Assembly (NCBI GenBank): GCA_040219555.1
Contig: JAVJSF010000008.1
Coordinates: forward strand, 1-64,000
Origin: JAVJSF01 sp040219555
GTDB lineage: Bacteria; Actinomycetota; Thermoleophilia; Miltoncostaeales; Miltoncostaeaceae
DNA: 64,000 nt
Direction of reading: 5' to 3'
How positions within the stretch are numbered: position 1 is the stretch's first letter; the number at the start of each line of letters is the position of its first letter. The position numbers were made by a program, and so were the translations under genes. Below are positions 28,915 to 36,970 of the stretch, one piece after another. The notes beneath the pieces are model-generated. The model worked only from the letters and a program-made list of their open reading frames with translations, did not search any database and was not told where the DNA came from.

Positions 28915-30695
28915 GCCGTCGCGGCGGTCCCACCATCACGATGGTGGCCGAGGTGGTCCCCTCGGGCCGCGGCGTGGCCGCCCGCCCGGCCTTCGAGCCC
29001 GGGCCGCTGGTGCCCATGCTGCGCTCGGCCCAGGGCGACGCGGGCCCCGGTGATCTGGTCACCGTCTCGGTGCGCGGGCGCACCGCCCGCGTGCAGACCG
29101 TGCACGGGCCCGCCACCGCGGCCGGCGCCGGCCTCGACGCCCTGATCGCCCACGAGGGCCTGGCCCGCCCCTTCCCGCGCGCCGCGCTGGAGGAGGCCGA
29201 GGCCCTTGGTGAGCGGACCCCGCTGGGCGACGCCGGCCGGCGTGACATGCGCCACCAGCGCGTGATCACCATCGACCCGGCCGGCGCAAAGGACCACGAC
29301 GACGCCATCGCGGTGGCCCCCGAGGGTGAGGACGCTGTGCGCCTGTGGGTCCACATCGCCGACGTCTCGCGCTTCGTCGAGGCCGGCGGGGCCTTGGATG
29401 GCGAGGCCGCCCGGCGCGGCAACTCGGTCTACGTGCCCGGACGGGTGGTGCCGATGCTCCCGCCGCGCCTGTCGGCGGACCTGTGCAGCCTGCGCCCGGG
29501 CGCCGACCGTGCCGCGGTGACCGCCGAGATCGTGGTGGGTCCCGACGGCGAGGTCCACGAGACCCGGTTCTCGCGCTCGCTCATCCGCTCCGAGCGCCGG
29601 CTCACCTATCCCGAGGTGGACGTCTTCCTGGAGGGGGGCGGCCTGGGCGACGACGAACTGGAGGCCGACCTGGCGCTGGCGGCGCGCTGCGCCCGGGCCC
29701 TGCGCGCGCGGCGGATGGCCCGCGGCGCCCTGGAGGCCCACTCGGGCGAGCCGGTGGTGCGCTTCGACGGCGAGCGCGTGGTGGCCATGCACCTGGAGGG
29801 GCAGACCGCGGCCCACTCCCTGGTGGAGGAGTGCATGATCGCCGCGAACGAGGCGGTGGCCCGCTTCCTCATCGCCAAGCGGATCCCCACCGTGTTCCGC
29901 CACCACGACGACCCGGCCCAGGGCCGGGTGGCCACGCTCTACGCGCAGCTCGAGGAGCTGGGGGTGGCGACGCCGCCGCTGCCCGAGGGCCCGATGGCAC
30001 CGGCCGAGTGCCGCGAGGCGGCCGCCGCGGCCGCCGTGGCGGTGGGGCGCCACCTGGCGCCGGGGCGCTCCGGCGGCGACGCCCTGTGGGGGCTGGTGCT
30101 GCGCACCCTGCGACAGGCCCACTACTCGCCGGCCCAGGCCACCCACTCGGGGCTCGCGAGCTCCGCCTACCTGCACTTCACCTCGCCCATCCGGCGCTAC
30201 CCGGACCTGCTGGTGCACCGGGGCCTGCTGGACGCGCTCGGCATCGGGCCGCCCGGGCCGGGGGTGGCCGAACTGGCCGAGGCCGCCGAGAACTGCTCGG
30301 GCACCGAGCGCGCCGCCTCCGCGCTGGAGCGTCGCGCCGACGACATGTGCGCGGCGTTCCTGCTGCGCGAGCAGCTGCGCGAGCGCGGGGTGGACACGGT
30401 GGTGCACGGAGAGGTGGGCGGGCTGATCGACGCCGGTCTGTTCGTGCGCTTCGAGGAGGTCTTCACCGGCTTCCTCGCCTCGCGCACGATCGAGGACGAC
30501 CACTACCGCGCCGACGAGCTGGGGGTGATGCTGATCGGCGACCGCTCCGGACGGCGTATCCGCATCGGCGACCCCGTCGCCGCGCGCGTGGACCGCATCG
30601 AGCCCCTGCGCGGCCGGGTGGGCCTGGTGCCGGCCGACGCACGCCCGGCGCCCCGCCGGCGCGCCGAGCGTCGCCTGGGCGCCCGCGGGCGCTAA
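28911..30695 (+). CDS. RNase II/R-family 3'-5' exoribonuclease
   Basis: 594 aa from a GTG coupled to the protease gene. The RNB catalytic loop TIDPAGAKDHDDAIAV carries the metal-binding Asp residues (about 121-135), and YLHFTSPIRRYPDLLVHR is the conserved RNB end. A C-terminal S1-like domain has GEVGGLIDAGLFVRFEEV. Shorter than E. coli RNase R (813 aa), with much reduced N-terminal cold-shock domains. Next to smpB, which fits the known role of RNase R in clearing tmRNA-tagged messages. Confidence 0.88.
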   Translation: MSRRGGPTITMVAEVVPSGRGVAARPAFEPGPLVPMLRSAQGDAGPGDLVTVSVRGRTARVQTVHGPATAAGAGLDALIAHEGLARPFPRAALEEAEALGERTPLGDAGRRDMRHQRVITIDPAGAKDHDDAIAVAPEGEDAVRLWVHIADVSRFVEAGGALDGEAARRGNSVYVPGRVVPMLPPRLSADLCSLRPGADRAAVTAEIVVGPDGEVHETRFSRSLIRSERRLTYPEVDVFLEGGGLGDDELEADLALAARCARALRARRMARGALEAHSGEPVVRFDGERVVAMHLEGQTAAHSLVEECMIAANEAVARFLIAKRIPTVFRHHDDPAQGRVATLYAQLEELGVATPPLPEGPMAPAECREAAAAAAVAVGRHLAPGRSGGDALWGLVLRTLRQAHYSPAQATHSGLASSAYLHFTSPIRRYPDLLVHRGLLDALGIGPPGPGVAELAEAAENCSGTERAASALERRADDMCAAFLLREQLRERGVDTVVHGEVGGLIDAGLFVRFEEVFTGFLASRTIEDDHYRADELGVMLIGDRSGRRIRIGDPVAARVDRIEPLRGRVGLVPADARPAPRRRAERRLGARGR

Positions 30696-30698
30696 CCT
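30693..30698 (+). promoter_or_regulatory. -10 box of smpB
   Basis: TAACCT 10 nt before ATG 30709. It overlaps the end of the RNase gene (its TAA stop is inside the box), and there is no ribosome-binding site. Confidence 0.5.
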
Positions 30699-30708
30699 GT
30701 CCAACCCC

Positions 30709-31200
30709 ATGGGCAAGACCAAGGCGACACCCACCGAGAAGAACCAGCGCTTCCGCGACATCGCGCGGAACCGTCGTGCCCTGTACGAGTACGAGATCCT
30801 CGAGCGCTACGAGGCGGGAATCGCCCTGGAGGGCACCGAGGTGAAGGGCCTGCGCGAGCGCGGCGCCACGATCCGCGACGCCTACGTGCAGGTACGAAAC
30901 GGCGAGGCGTGGATGGTGGGCGCCCACATCGCCGACTACGTCAACAGCGGCCAGACCGGCCACGACGTGATGCGCACGCGCAAGCTGCTGCTGCACCGCC
31001 GCGAGATCGAGAAACTGGCCCGTGCCGTGTCCGAGAAGGGCCTGGCCATCGTGCCCCTGCGGATGTACTTCTCCCACGGGCGCGCCAAGCTCGAGATCGG
31101 CGTGGGGCGCGGCAAGTCCACCTACGACAAGCGCCGCACCATCGCCGAGCGCGACGCCAAGCGCGAGGCCGAGCGCGCCATGCGCGCGGCGCGGCGCTAG
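30709..31200 (+). CDS. smpB: SsrA-binding protein SmpB
   Basis: 163 aa. Family blocks are visible: RRALYEYEILERYEAGI, LEGTEVKGLRERGATIRDAY, MRTRKLLLHRREI, and YFSHGRAKLEIGVGRGKSTYDKR followed by a basic tail (second-last block: YFSHGRAKLEIGVGRG). SmpB delivers alanyl-tmRNA to stalled ribosomes. Its partner ssrA lies about 8.2 kb downstream in this window. Confidence 0.96.
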   Translation: MGKTKATPTEKNQRFRDIARNRRALYEYEILERYEAGIALEGTEVKGLRERGATIRDAYVQVRNGEAWMVGAHIADYVNSGQTGHDVMRTRKLLLHRREIEKLARAVSEKGLAIVPLRMYFSHGRAKLEIGVGRGKSTYDKRRTIAERDAKREAERAMRAARR

Positions 31201-31662
31201 GTGGAGGCCGGGCGCCGCACGCGGATCCTCCTCGGCTCGGCGTCGCTGCTGGCCGCCGCGGCGCTGGCCGGCGGCTGCGGGATGGGTGGGGACGACGGCT
31301 CGGCGGTGGAGGCCGAGGGCCTGGCGGTCACCAGCGCCGGCTCGGAGGTGCTGGAGCGCCGCACCGAGCAGCTCCCGATGCCGCCGCCGGCCCGGACGAC
31401 CGCCCGCGCCCGCGCCCAGGCCCCTCCGCTGCGACCCGAGATCCGCACCTACCGCGCGGGGGAGGCCGGCGTGGTGAGGGTGCAGGTGGGGCAGACGCTG
31501 CGGCTGATCCTGTTCAAGGCGGCGCGCGGCTGGGACGCGAAGGTCACCGAGGAGGAGCCCGACGAGATCGAGGTCAGCTTCTACCGCGGGGCCGAGGAGA
31601 TCGAGTTCGAGGTGGAGATCGAGAGGGGCGAGTTGCGCGTGGAGGTCGACCGGGAGGATTGA
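31201..31662 (+). CDS. Predicted lipoprotein, unknown function
   Basis: 153 aa starting with a GTG directly after the smpB stop. The N-terminus has a short hydrophobic run and a lipobox-like ALAGGC (Cys near residue 26). The mature part is low-complexity to about residue 80, then beta-rich with many Glu/Val. No catalytic motif is visible. Convergent with the monooxygenase gene downstream. Confidence 0.6.
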   Translation: MEAGRRTRILLGSASLLAAAALAGGCGMGGDDGSAVEAEGLAVTSAGSEVLERRTEQLPMPPPARTTARARAQAPPLRPEIRTYRAGEAGVVRVQVGQTLRLILFKAARGWDAKVTEEEPDEIEVSFYRGAEEIEFEVEIERGELRVEVDRED

Positions 31663-31798
31663 GGTTCAGGCGCGCTGATCGCCCGCGGGCGTGCGCAGCC
31701 CGAACCCCAGCGCGCGATCGACGGCCACATGCAGCGCCCAGGCCAGGCCGGCCGTGGAACCGGGCCCCGGCGCCAGAGGCGGGAGATCGCAGGCCGGA

Positions 31799-32818
31799 TC
31801 ACTCCGGCGGCGGCCAGATCTCGCCGGCCGGCTTGTCGCCGCCGCGCACCAGGCGCGCGCCCTCGGCGCCGATGGCCTCGTAGGGGCGCACCTTCGGCCC
31901 GTGCCAGGCCTCGTAGTCGCGGCAGGCCGCGTCCGCGTCGTCGCGGTTCTGCGCGATCGCCTGGGCCAGGGCCAGCGCATCGCCCAGGCCCAGCCCGGCG
32001 CCGATGCCGGCCTCGGGGCCCAGGAAGTGGGCCGCGTCGCCGATGACGACCACCCCGGGGCGCCACCACTCCTCGCAGCGCAGGATGGTGAGCTCGCGGT
32101 ACACCAGGTCGTCCACCGAGGTGAGCCCTTCCAGGGCCGGCGCCGCCGGCGGCAGCAGCGCGGCGAAGGCCTCTGTGAAGCGCTCCAGCCCCGGGGCCTT
32201 CATCGCGGCCTCGCCCGAGCGCTCGATGTCCCACCAGCCGGCCGAGCCCTCGGGCCAGCCGATCAGGCCCACCTGGCGCCCGTCGGACTGGTAGTGCATG
32301 GCGAAGGAGCGGTCGATCACCACGGGCGAGATCCAGCTCAGGTGGGCGCCGTCGGCCAGGCGCGACTCGGGCTCGATGCCGGCCATGCCGCGCACCGGCG
32401 AGCGCAGCCCGTCGCAGGCCACCACCAGGTCGGCCGGGATGCGCTCCTGCTCCCCGCCGGCATCGCGGGCCACCACGCCGGTCACGCGGTCGCCCTCGCG
32501 CAGCAGGTCGGTCACCTCGATGCCGTGGCGCACCGGGACGCCCTCGGCCAGGATGGCGCTCACCCGCGTGAAGGTGGCCGTCAGCGCGATGGCGCCCTGC
32601 GGGGCCTCGGGCGCCACCTCCCAGGCGATCGACCGGACGGCGTCGAAGGTGCCGGCCTCGCGCAGGGCCTCGAAGCCGTGGTAGGGCAGCAGGAAGGGGC
32701 GGGCCACGGCCGATCCGGGCCCCGCGCGGTCGAGCACCGTGGCCTCGACGCCGTGGCGCTCGAGGATGCGCCAGAGGGTGAGCCCCACCACGCCGCCGCC
32801 CACGATCACGATGCGCAT
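31799..32818 (-). CDS. FAD-dependent monooxygenase (paralogue 1)
   Basis: 339 aa. N-terminal FAD dinucleotide motif MRIVIVGGGVVGLTL, central DLVVACDGLRSPVR (DG motif of aromatic hydroxylases) and VVVIGDAAHFLGPEAGIGAGLG (GD motif, ribityl binding) near residue 275. Substrate unknown. It is divergent from a MarR regulator, with a perfect palindrome between, which suggests induction by a phenolic or similar compound. The start ATG is at 32818; the frame is open far upstream but that stretch is antisense to marR. It is clearly paralogous to the product of 47532-48548. Confidence 0.85.
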   Translation of the reverse strand: MRIVIVGGGVVGLTLWRILERHGVEATVLDRAGPGSAVARPFLLPYHGFEALREAGTFDAVRSIAWEVAPEAPQGAIALTATFTRVSAILAEGVPVRHGIEVTDLLREGDRVTGVVARDAGGEQERIPADLVVACDGLRSPVRGMAGIEPESRLADGAHLSWISPVVIDRSFAMHYQSDGRQVGLIGWPEGSAGWWDIERSGEAAMKAPGLERFTEAFAALLPPAAPALEGLTSVDDLVYRELTILRCEEWWRPGVVVIGDAAHFLGPEAGIGAGLGLGDALALAQAIAQNRDDADAACRDYEAWHGPKVRPYEAIGAEGARLVRGGDKPAGEIWPPPE

Positions 32819-32848
32819 CCCGGTCCCCCGATGTCGTCCGTGCCCATT

Positions 32849-32864
32849 CGCTAAAACTTTAGCG
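32849..32864. promoter_or_regulatory. MarR-type operator between divergent genes
   Basis: Perfect inverted repeat CGCTAAA-AC-TTTAGCG, A/T-rich in a G/C-rich setting, ending at the base before the marR ATG. It contains TAAAAC on the plus strand and TAAAGT on the minus strand, positioned as -10 boxes, so a bound repressor would block both genes. Confidence 0.75.
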
Positions 32865-33356
32865 ATGACCGAGAGCGTACCACCGGCCACCGCCGGCCCG
32901 CACCCCCCGGGGGCCGTGCTCACCCTGGGTGCCGGGCTGGCCCAGGTGCTGGATCGCCTGGCCCGGCGCCATGCCCAGCTCTCGGCGGCCCAGTACCGGG
33001 TGCTGGCGGCCGTGGGGGAGGCCACGCCCACCGCCGCCGAACCGCGCCGGTTGGCGGCCGGGTTGCGGATGAGCTCGGCCCACATCACCACGGTGCTCGA
33101 TCAGCTGGCCGTCCGTGGACTGGTGTCGCGCGCGGTGCACCCCGAGGACGCGCGCCGGCGCATCATCGCGCTGACCGACGAGGGCCGCGACCGCCTGGAG
33201 CACTTCGCCGCCGTCCTGACCGCCGTGGACGAGCGCGTCCTCGCCGGGGCCCTCGACGCCGACGAGCGCCGGCTGCTGGCCGCGCTCCTGGCCCGCGCCG
33301 ACGCGGCGCTGGACGCGCTGCTGATGCCCGAGGGGCGCCCGCGGCCCGGGCCCTGA
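32865..33356 (+). CDS. MarR-family transcriptional regulator
   Basis: 163 aa, winged helix: SAAQYRVLAAVGE leads into the recognition region LAAGLRMSSAHITTVLDQLAVRGLVSR (quoted here as LAAGLRMSSAHIT and TVLDQLAVRGLVSR), then the wing HPEDARRRIIALTDEGR. The ATG lies immediately after the palindrome and has no ribosome-binding site, so it is probably leaderless and autoregulated. The likely target is the divergent monooxygenase. Confidence 0.87.
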   Translation: MTESVPPATAGPHPPGAVLTLGAGLAQVLDRLARRHAQLSAAQYRVLAAVGEATPTAAEPRRLAAGLRMSSAHITTVLDQLAVRGLVSRAVHPEDARRRIIALTDEGRDRLEHFAAVLTAVDERVLAGALDADERRLLAALLARADAALDALLMPEGRPRPGP

Positions 33357-33367
33357 GCGGCGACTTC

Positions 33368-33982
33368 TCAGCGGTCGGCCACCGCCAGGACGTGCATCGA
33401 CAGGGCGCCGTGGGCACCCAGGGTGGAGATCTTCTCGATGTCCGAGGTGCGGCTGGGGCCCGAGACCAGCGACACGGCCGACGGCGGGCGGCGGTCCTCG
33501 TCGGTGCGGAAGCGCTCGGCCAGGGCCTCGGCCAGGGTGGCGCGGATCCGCGAGGCCGGGAGCACGGCGAGGTGGCGCTGGCTGACCACGTCGATGCTGC
33601 GCCCGTGGTGGGGCCCGGTGCCCAGCACCAGCGTGCCGCGCTCGGCCACGCCGAGATCCGGAACGGTGACCCCCACGGTGGCCTCGGGGCCATCGAGTCC
33701 CAGCAGGTCGCGCCAGCCGCCCTCGCGGCCGGCCGGCCAGCGCAGCACCTCGACCCCGGCCGCCTCAAGGGCCGCCGGAAGGCCCAGCTCGTCCAGCAGC
33801 GGGTCCCCCGCCATGAGCGCGCGCTCGGCGCCCCAGCCGGCCACCTGGGCCGCGGCGGCCCGGGCCACGCCGGCGGCCTCCACCACCTCACCGGTGCCGC
33901 GCCGGCGGTCCAGGGCCCCCACCAGGCGCTCGGCCAGCGCCCGGGGGTCCTCGTCGCGCCCGCCGGCCTCGCCGGCGCTCAC
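33368..33982 (-). CDS. lutC: LutC-like LUD-domain protein
   Basis: 204 aa. LUD domain (DUF162) with TVGVTVPDLGVAERGTLVL and the closing SLVSGPSRTSDIEKISTLGAHG. It starts at a GTG overlapping the lutB stop (GTGA), so I do not use the much longer open frame upstream. Third enzyme gene of the LutABC cluster that supports growth on L-lactate in Bacillus. Confidence 0.87.
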   Translation of the reverse strand: MSAGEAGGRDEDPRALAERLVGALDRRRGTGEVVEAAGVARAAAAQVAGWGAERALMAGDPLLDELGLPAALEAAGVEVLRWPAGREGGWRDLLGLDGPEATVGVTVPDLGVAERGTLVLGTGPHHGRSIDVVSQRHLAVLPASRIRATLAEALAERFRTDEDRRPPSAVSLVSGPSRTSDIEKISTLGAHGALSMHVLAVADR

Positions 33983-35397
33983 GGGCGCGGGGGCCAACTG
34001 GTGGGGATGTCGCGCTGCTCGGTCCAGGGCGCGCCCGGTCCCGGGAGGCGGCGCATCCACGGCCCGCGCCGGCGGGCCAGGGCCAGGCCGGCGCGCGCCA
34101 GCAGCCGCGAGGCCTGGTAGCCCAGGGGCGAGCGCCAGGCCCGGCTCCAGGCGCGCATTCGCCGGCGGTCGGCGGCGTGGGCGGGGGTGGTGGTGCGCCC
34201 GCGCACCCGCACCAGCAGGTCGTGCAGGGGGATACCCACCGGGCAGGCGTCGTGGCACGAGCCGCACAGCGAGCTGAGGAACGGTAGCTCGGCCGCCTTC
34301 TCGCCCTTCATCCCGTCGAGCAAGGGCGTGATGACCGCGCCGATGGGCCCCGAGTAGGGCGAGCCGTAGGCCTGCCCGCCCACGCTGCGCCACATCGGGC
34401 ACGAGTACAGGCAGGCCCCGCAGCGGATGCAGTGAAGGGCCTCCTCGAGGTCGGTGCCGCGCAGCGCGCCGCGTCCGCCGTCCAGGATCACCAGGTGGAA
34501 CTCCTCGGGGCCGTCCGCCTCGTCGGGCGCGCGCGGGCCGGTGATGAGGTTGACGTAGGTGGCCGCGTCGTCGCCGATGGCCGCCATCGGGAGCGTCTCC
34601 AGGATGTGGGCGGCCTGCTCCCAGTCCTCCACCACGCGCTCCATGCCCATCACCGCCACGTGGATGCGCGGCAGCGCGGTCACCAGGCGCCCGTTGCCCT
34701 CGTTCTCCACCACGCAGATCGTGCCCGTCTCGGCCACGGCGATGTTGACTCCCGACACGCCGATGTCGGCGGACGCGAACACCTCGCGCAGGCGCCGGCG
34801 GGCGTGGGCCACCAGGGCCTCGCGGCCCTCGGGGACGGGGGCGCCGCTCTCGGCGGCGAACAGCTCGCGGATCTGACCGCGGTTCATGTGGACGGCCGGG
34901 GCGATGATGTGGCTGGGGTGCTCGCCGGCCAGCTGGAGGATCCACTCGCCCAGGTCGGTCTCCACCGCCCGCAGGCCGGCGTGTTCCAGGTGCTCGTTGA
35001 GCTTGATCTCCTCGGTGGCCATCGACTTGCTCTTGGCCACCAGGCCGGCCCCGCGCGCGGCGGCAAGGTCGGTGATGTAGCGGCAGGCCTCCTCGCCGTC
35101 GGACACCCGTGCCACCACCCCGCCGACGGCCTCCACCTGCCCGGTGAGGCGCTCCATCAGCTCGGGCAGCCGGCGGATGTTGTCGGTGCGGATCTCCTTG
35201 GCGCGCTCGCGCATGCCGGCGAAGCCGTGCTCGTCCACCATCCGCTGGCGGCCGGCCGTCCAGGAGGACGCGGCGCTGCGCAGGTTCTCGCCCAGCTCCT
35301 CGTCGGCCAGGGCATCGGCGGTGCGCGCGCGCAGGCTGCCGGCGGCGTCGGGGTACATCACCCCGCGCGGGGGAGGGGTGCCCATGGGGTCGCTCAC
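33979..35397 (-). CDS. lutB: LutB-like iron-sulfur LUD protein
   Basis: 472 aa. An N-terminal LUD domain (ETGTICVVENEGNGRL, PRIHVAVMGMERVV) is followed by two [4Fe-4S] motifs: CIRCGACLYSCPMW near residue 320 and CGSCHDACPVG near residue 380. Shares 4-nt overlaps with lutA and lutC. Part of a cytosolic lactate oxidation complex. Confidence 0.9.
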   Translation of the reverse strand: MSDPMGTPPPRGVMYPDAAGSLRARTADALADEELGENLRSAASSWTAGRQRMVDEHGFAGMRERAKEIRTDNIRRLPELMERLTGQVEAVGGVVARVSDGEEACRYITDLAAARGAGLVAKSKSMATEEIKLNEHLEHAGLRAVETDLGEWILQLAGEHPSHIIAPAVHMNRGQIRELFAAESGAPVPEGREALVAHARRRLREVFASADIGVSGVNIAVAETGTICVVENEGNGRLVTALPRIHVAVMGMERVVEDWEQAAHILETLPMAAIGDDAATYVNLITGPRAPDEADGPEEFHLVILDGGRGALRGTDLEEALHCIRCGACLYSCPMWRSVGGQAYGSPYSGPIGAVITPLLDGMKGEKAAELPFLSSLCGSCHDACPVGIPLHDLLVRVRGRTTTPAHAADRRRMRAWSRAWRSPLGYQASRLLARAGLALARRRGPWMRRLPGPGAPWTEQRDIPTSWPPRP

Positions 35398-36125
35398 CGG
35401 GCCGGCCCGTCAGGGGTGCCGTCGGCGAGTAGCTCGGCCAGGTGGCGCACGCGCAGCGGGATGCCCAGGCGGTGGGCGCGCCCGGCGATGTGCAGCAGGC
35501 AGGAGACGTCGCAGCCGATCAGCTCGTCCGCGTCGGTGGCCGCGGCGTTGCGCGCCTTCTCCTCGCCCAGGTGGCCCGACACCTCGGGGAAGGCCACGCT
35601 GAAGGTGCCGCCGAAGCCGCAGCAGGTGCTGGTCTCGGCCAGCTCGCGCAGCTCCAGGCCCGCCTGGGTGCCCAGGCACGCGCGCGGGCTCTCCCGTTCC
35701 CCCAGGACCCGCAGCATGTGGCACGAGTCGTGGTAGGTCACCGAGCCCGCGGCCCCGGTGTCGTCGGCAAGCTGGTGGCGGTCGACGAACTGGCTGAACT
35801 CGACGGTGCGATCGGCCAGCCGGCGCGCGGCCGCCTCCTCGGGCCGGCCGGCGAACAGCTCGGGATAGGCGTGGCGGATCATGGCCGCGCACGAGCCCGA
35901 GGGGACCACCACCGTGTCGGCGTCGGCGAAGGCGCGCAGCGTGCGCCGGGCCACGGGGCGGGCCTGGTCGGGATGGCCCGAGCTCCAGCCCGGCTGGCCG
36001 CAACAGGTCTGCCCGCGCGGGACCACCACATCGACGCCGGCGCGCTCCATCACCCTCCTGGCCGCGGCGGCCACCGAGGGGGCCACCATGTCGGCCAGGC
36101 AGGTGCGCATGAGCATCACCTTCAC
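35394..36125 (-). CDS. lutA: LutA-like CCG-domain protein
   Basis: 243 aa with two cysteine-rich (CCG) domains: GQTCCGQPG near residue 40 with PSGSCAAMI, and STCCGFGGTF near residue 165 with CDVSCLLHI. Family members act with LutB/LutC as a lactate or glycolate oxidoreductase subunit. Starts 4 nt after the regulator gene, so regulator and lutABC form one minus-strand operon. Confidence 0.9.
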   Translation of the reverse strand: MKVMLMRTCLADMVAPSVAAAARRVMERAGVDVVVPRGQTCCGQPGWSSGHPDQARPVARRTLRAFADADTVVVPSGSCAAMIRHAYPELFAGRPEEAAARRLADRTVEFSQFVDRHQLADDTGAAGSVTYHDSCHMLRVLGERESPRACLGTQAGLELRELAETSTCCGFGGTFSVAFPEVSGHLGEEKARNAAATDADELIGCDVSCLLHIAGRAHRLGIPLRVRHLAELLADGTPDGPAR

Positions 36126-36129
36126 CGGG

Positions 36130-36915
36130 TCAACCGCCGCCGCGCGAGTAGAAGGCGCGGATGTGGTTGCGCACCAGGCGCTGGGCGGCGGCCCCGTCGC
36201 CGGCCTCGATGGCCGTGAGGATGGCGCCGTGCTCGGCGGTGAGGCGGGCCAGGGTGGTGGGTAGGTCGGGCCGGCTGGTGAGGTGCTCCAGCAGGTGCTT
36301 GGCCACCGCGCCGCGCAGGGCCTGCATCACCAGGTACAGCGCGGCGTTGCCCGAGCCCTGGGCCAGGGCCATGTGGAAGTGCAGATCGGCCCGGTCGTAC
36401 TCCTCGGCGCTCTGGGTGCGGTCGCGCATGGCGGCCAGGGCGATGTGCGCCTCGGTGAACCAGGGGCCGCGCGGGGCCTCGGCGGCGGCGGCCACCGACT
36501 CGCACTCCAGCAGGGTGCGGAACGACATCAGGTCGCCCACGCCCACGCCGTTCAGGCGCAGCAGGGTCACCAGCGCGTCACGCGCGTGTGCCGCGGCCCC
36601 GGGGACCACCACGGTGCGCGCCGGCGGGCCGCTGGCGGCCACCAGGCCCTCGGCCTGGAGCGCACGCAGCGCCTCGCGCACCGAGGCGCGGCTGACCTCG
36701 AACGACTCGGCCAGTTCGCGCTCGGTGGGCAGGGGGTCCCCGGGGGCCAGGTGGCCCGCGATGATGGCCTCGCGGATGCGGTGGGCCACCTGCAGGTACA
36801 GCGGCAGACGCGGGGCGCTCGCGGCCAGGGCGCCGGCGGCCACGGCGGGGCCCGGGATGGCGCCGGCGCCGGTGACGGCCTCGGTCGCGAGCGCTGACGA
36901 TTCTGGTTGACTCAT
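36130..36915 (-). CDS. FadR/LldR-type GntR regulator
   Basis: 261 aa. Winged helix near residues 35-105 (DPLPTERELAESFEVSRASVREALRALQAEGLV, quoted here as LPTERELAESFEVSR and ASVREALRALQAEGLV), then an FCD effector domain with RADLHFHMALAQGSGN and a late HGAILTAIEAGD. The ATG at 36915 overlaps a palindromic TGGTCTGACCA, typical of FadR-subfamily operators. It is first in the lutABC operon and divergent from a GlcD-like oxidase. The effector is probably lactate or glycolate (inference). Confidence 0.87.
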   Translation of the reverse strand: MSQPESSALATEAVTGAGAIPGPAVAAGALAASAPRLPLYLQVAHRIREAIIAGHLAPGDPLPTERELAESFEVSRASVREALRALQAEGLVAASGPPARTVVVPGAAAHARDALVTLLRLNGVGVGDLMSFRTLLECESVAAAAEAPRGPWFTEAHIALAAMRDRTQSAEEYDRADLHFHMALAQGSGNAALYLVMQALRGAVAKHLLEHLTSRPDLPTTLARLTAEHGAILTAIEAGDGAAAQRLVRNHIRAFYSRGGG

Positions 36916-36925
36916 GGTCTGACCA
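36915..36925. promoter_or_regulatory. GntR (FadR-type) operator
   Basis: Palindrome TGGTC-T-GACCA, overlapping the regulator's start codon and lying 46 nt from the divergent oxidase gene. On the minus strand a TAGGCT box (36927-36932) lies 11 nt before the ATG. Confidence 0.65.
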
Positions 36926-36970
36926 AAGCCTAGAGGCCCGGGCCGCCCGAGGTCCGCGCCGGAGGTGAGG

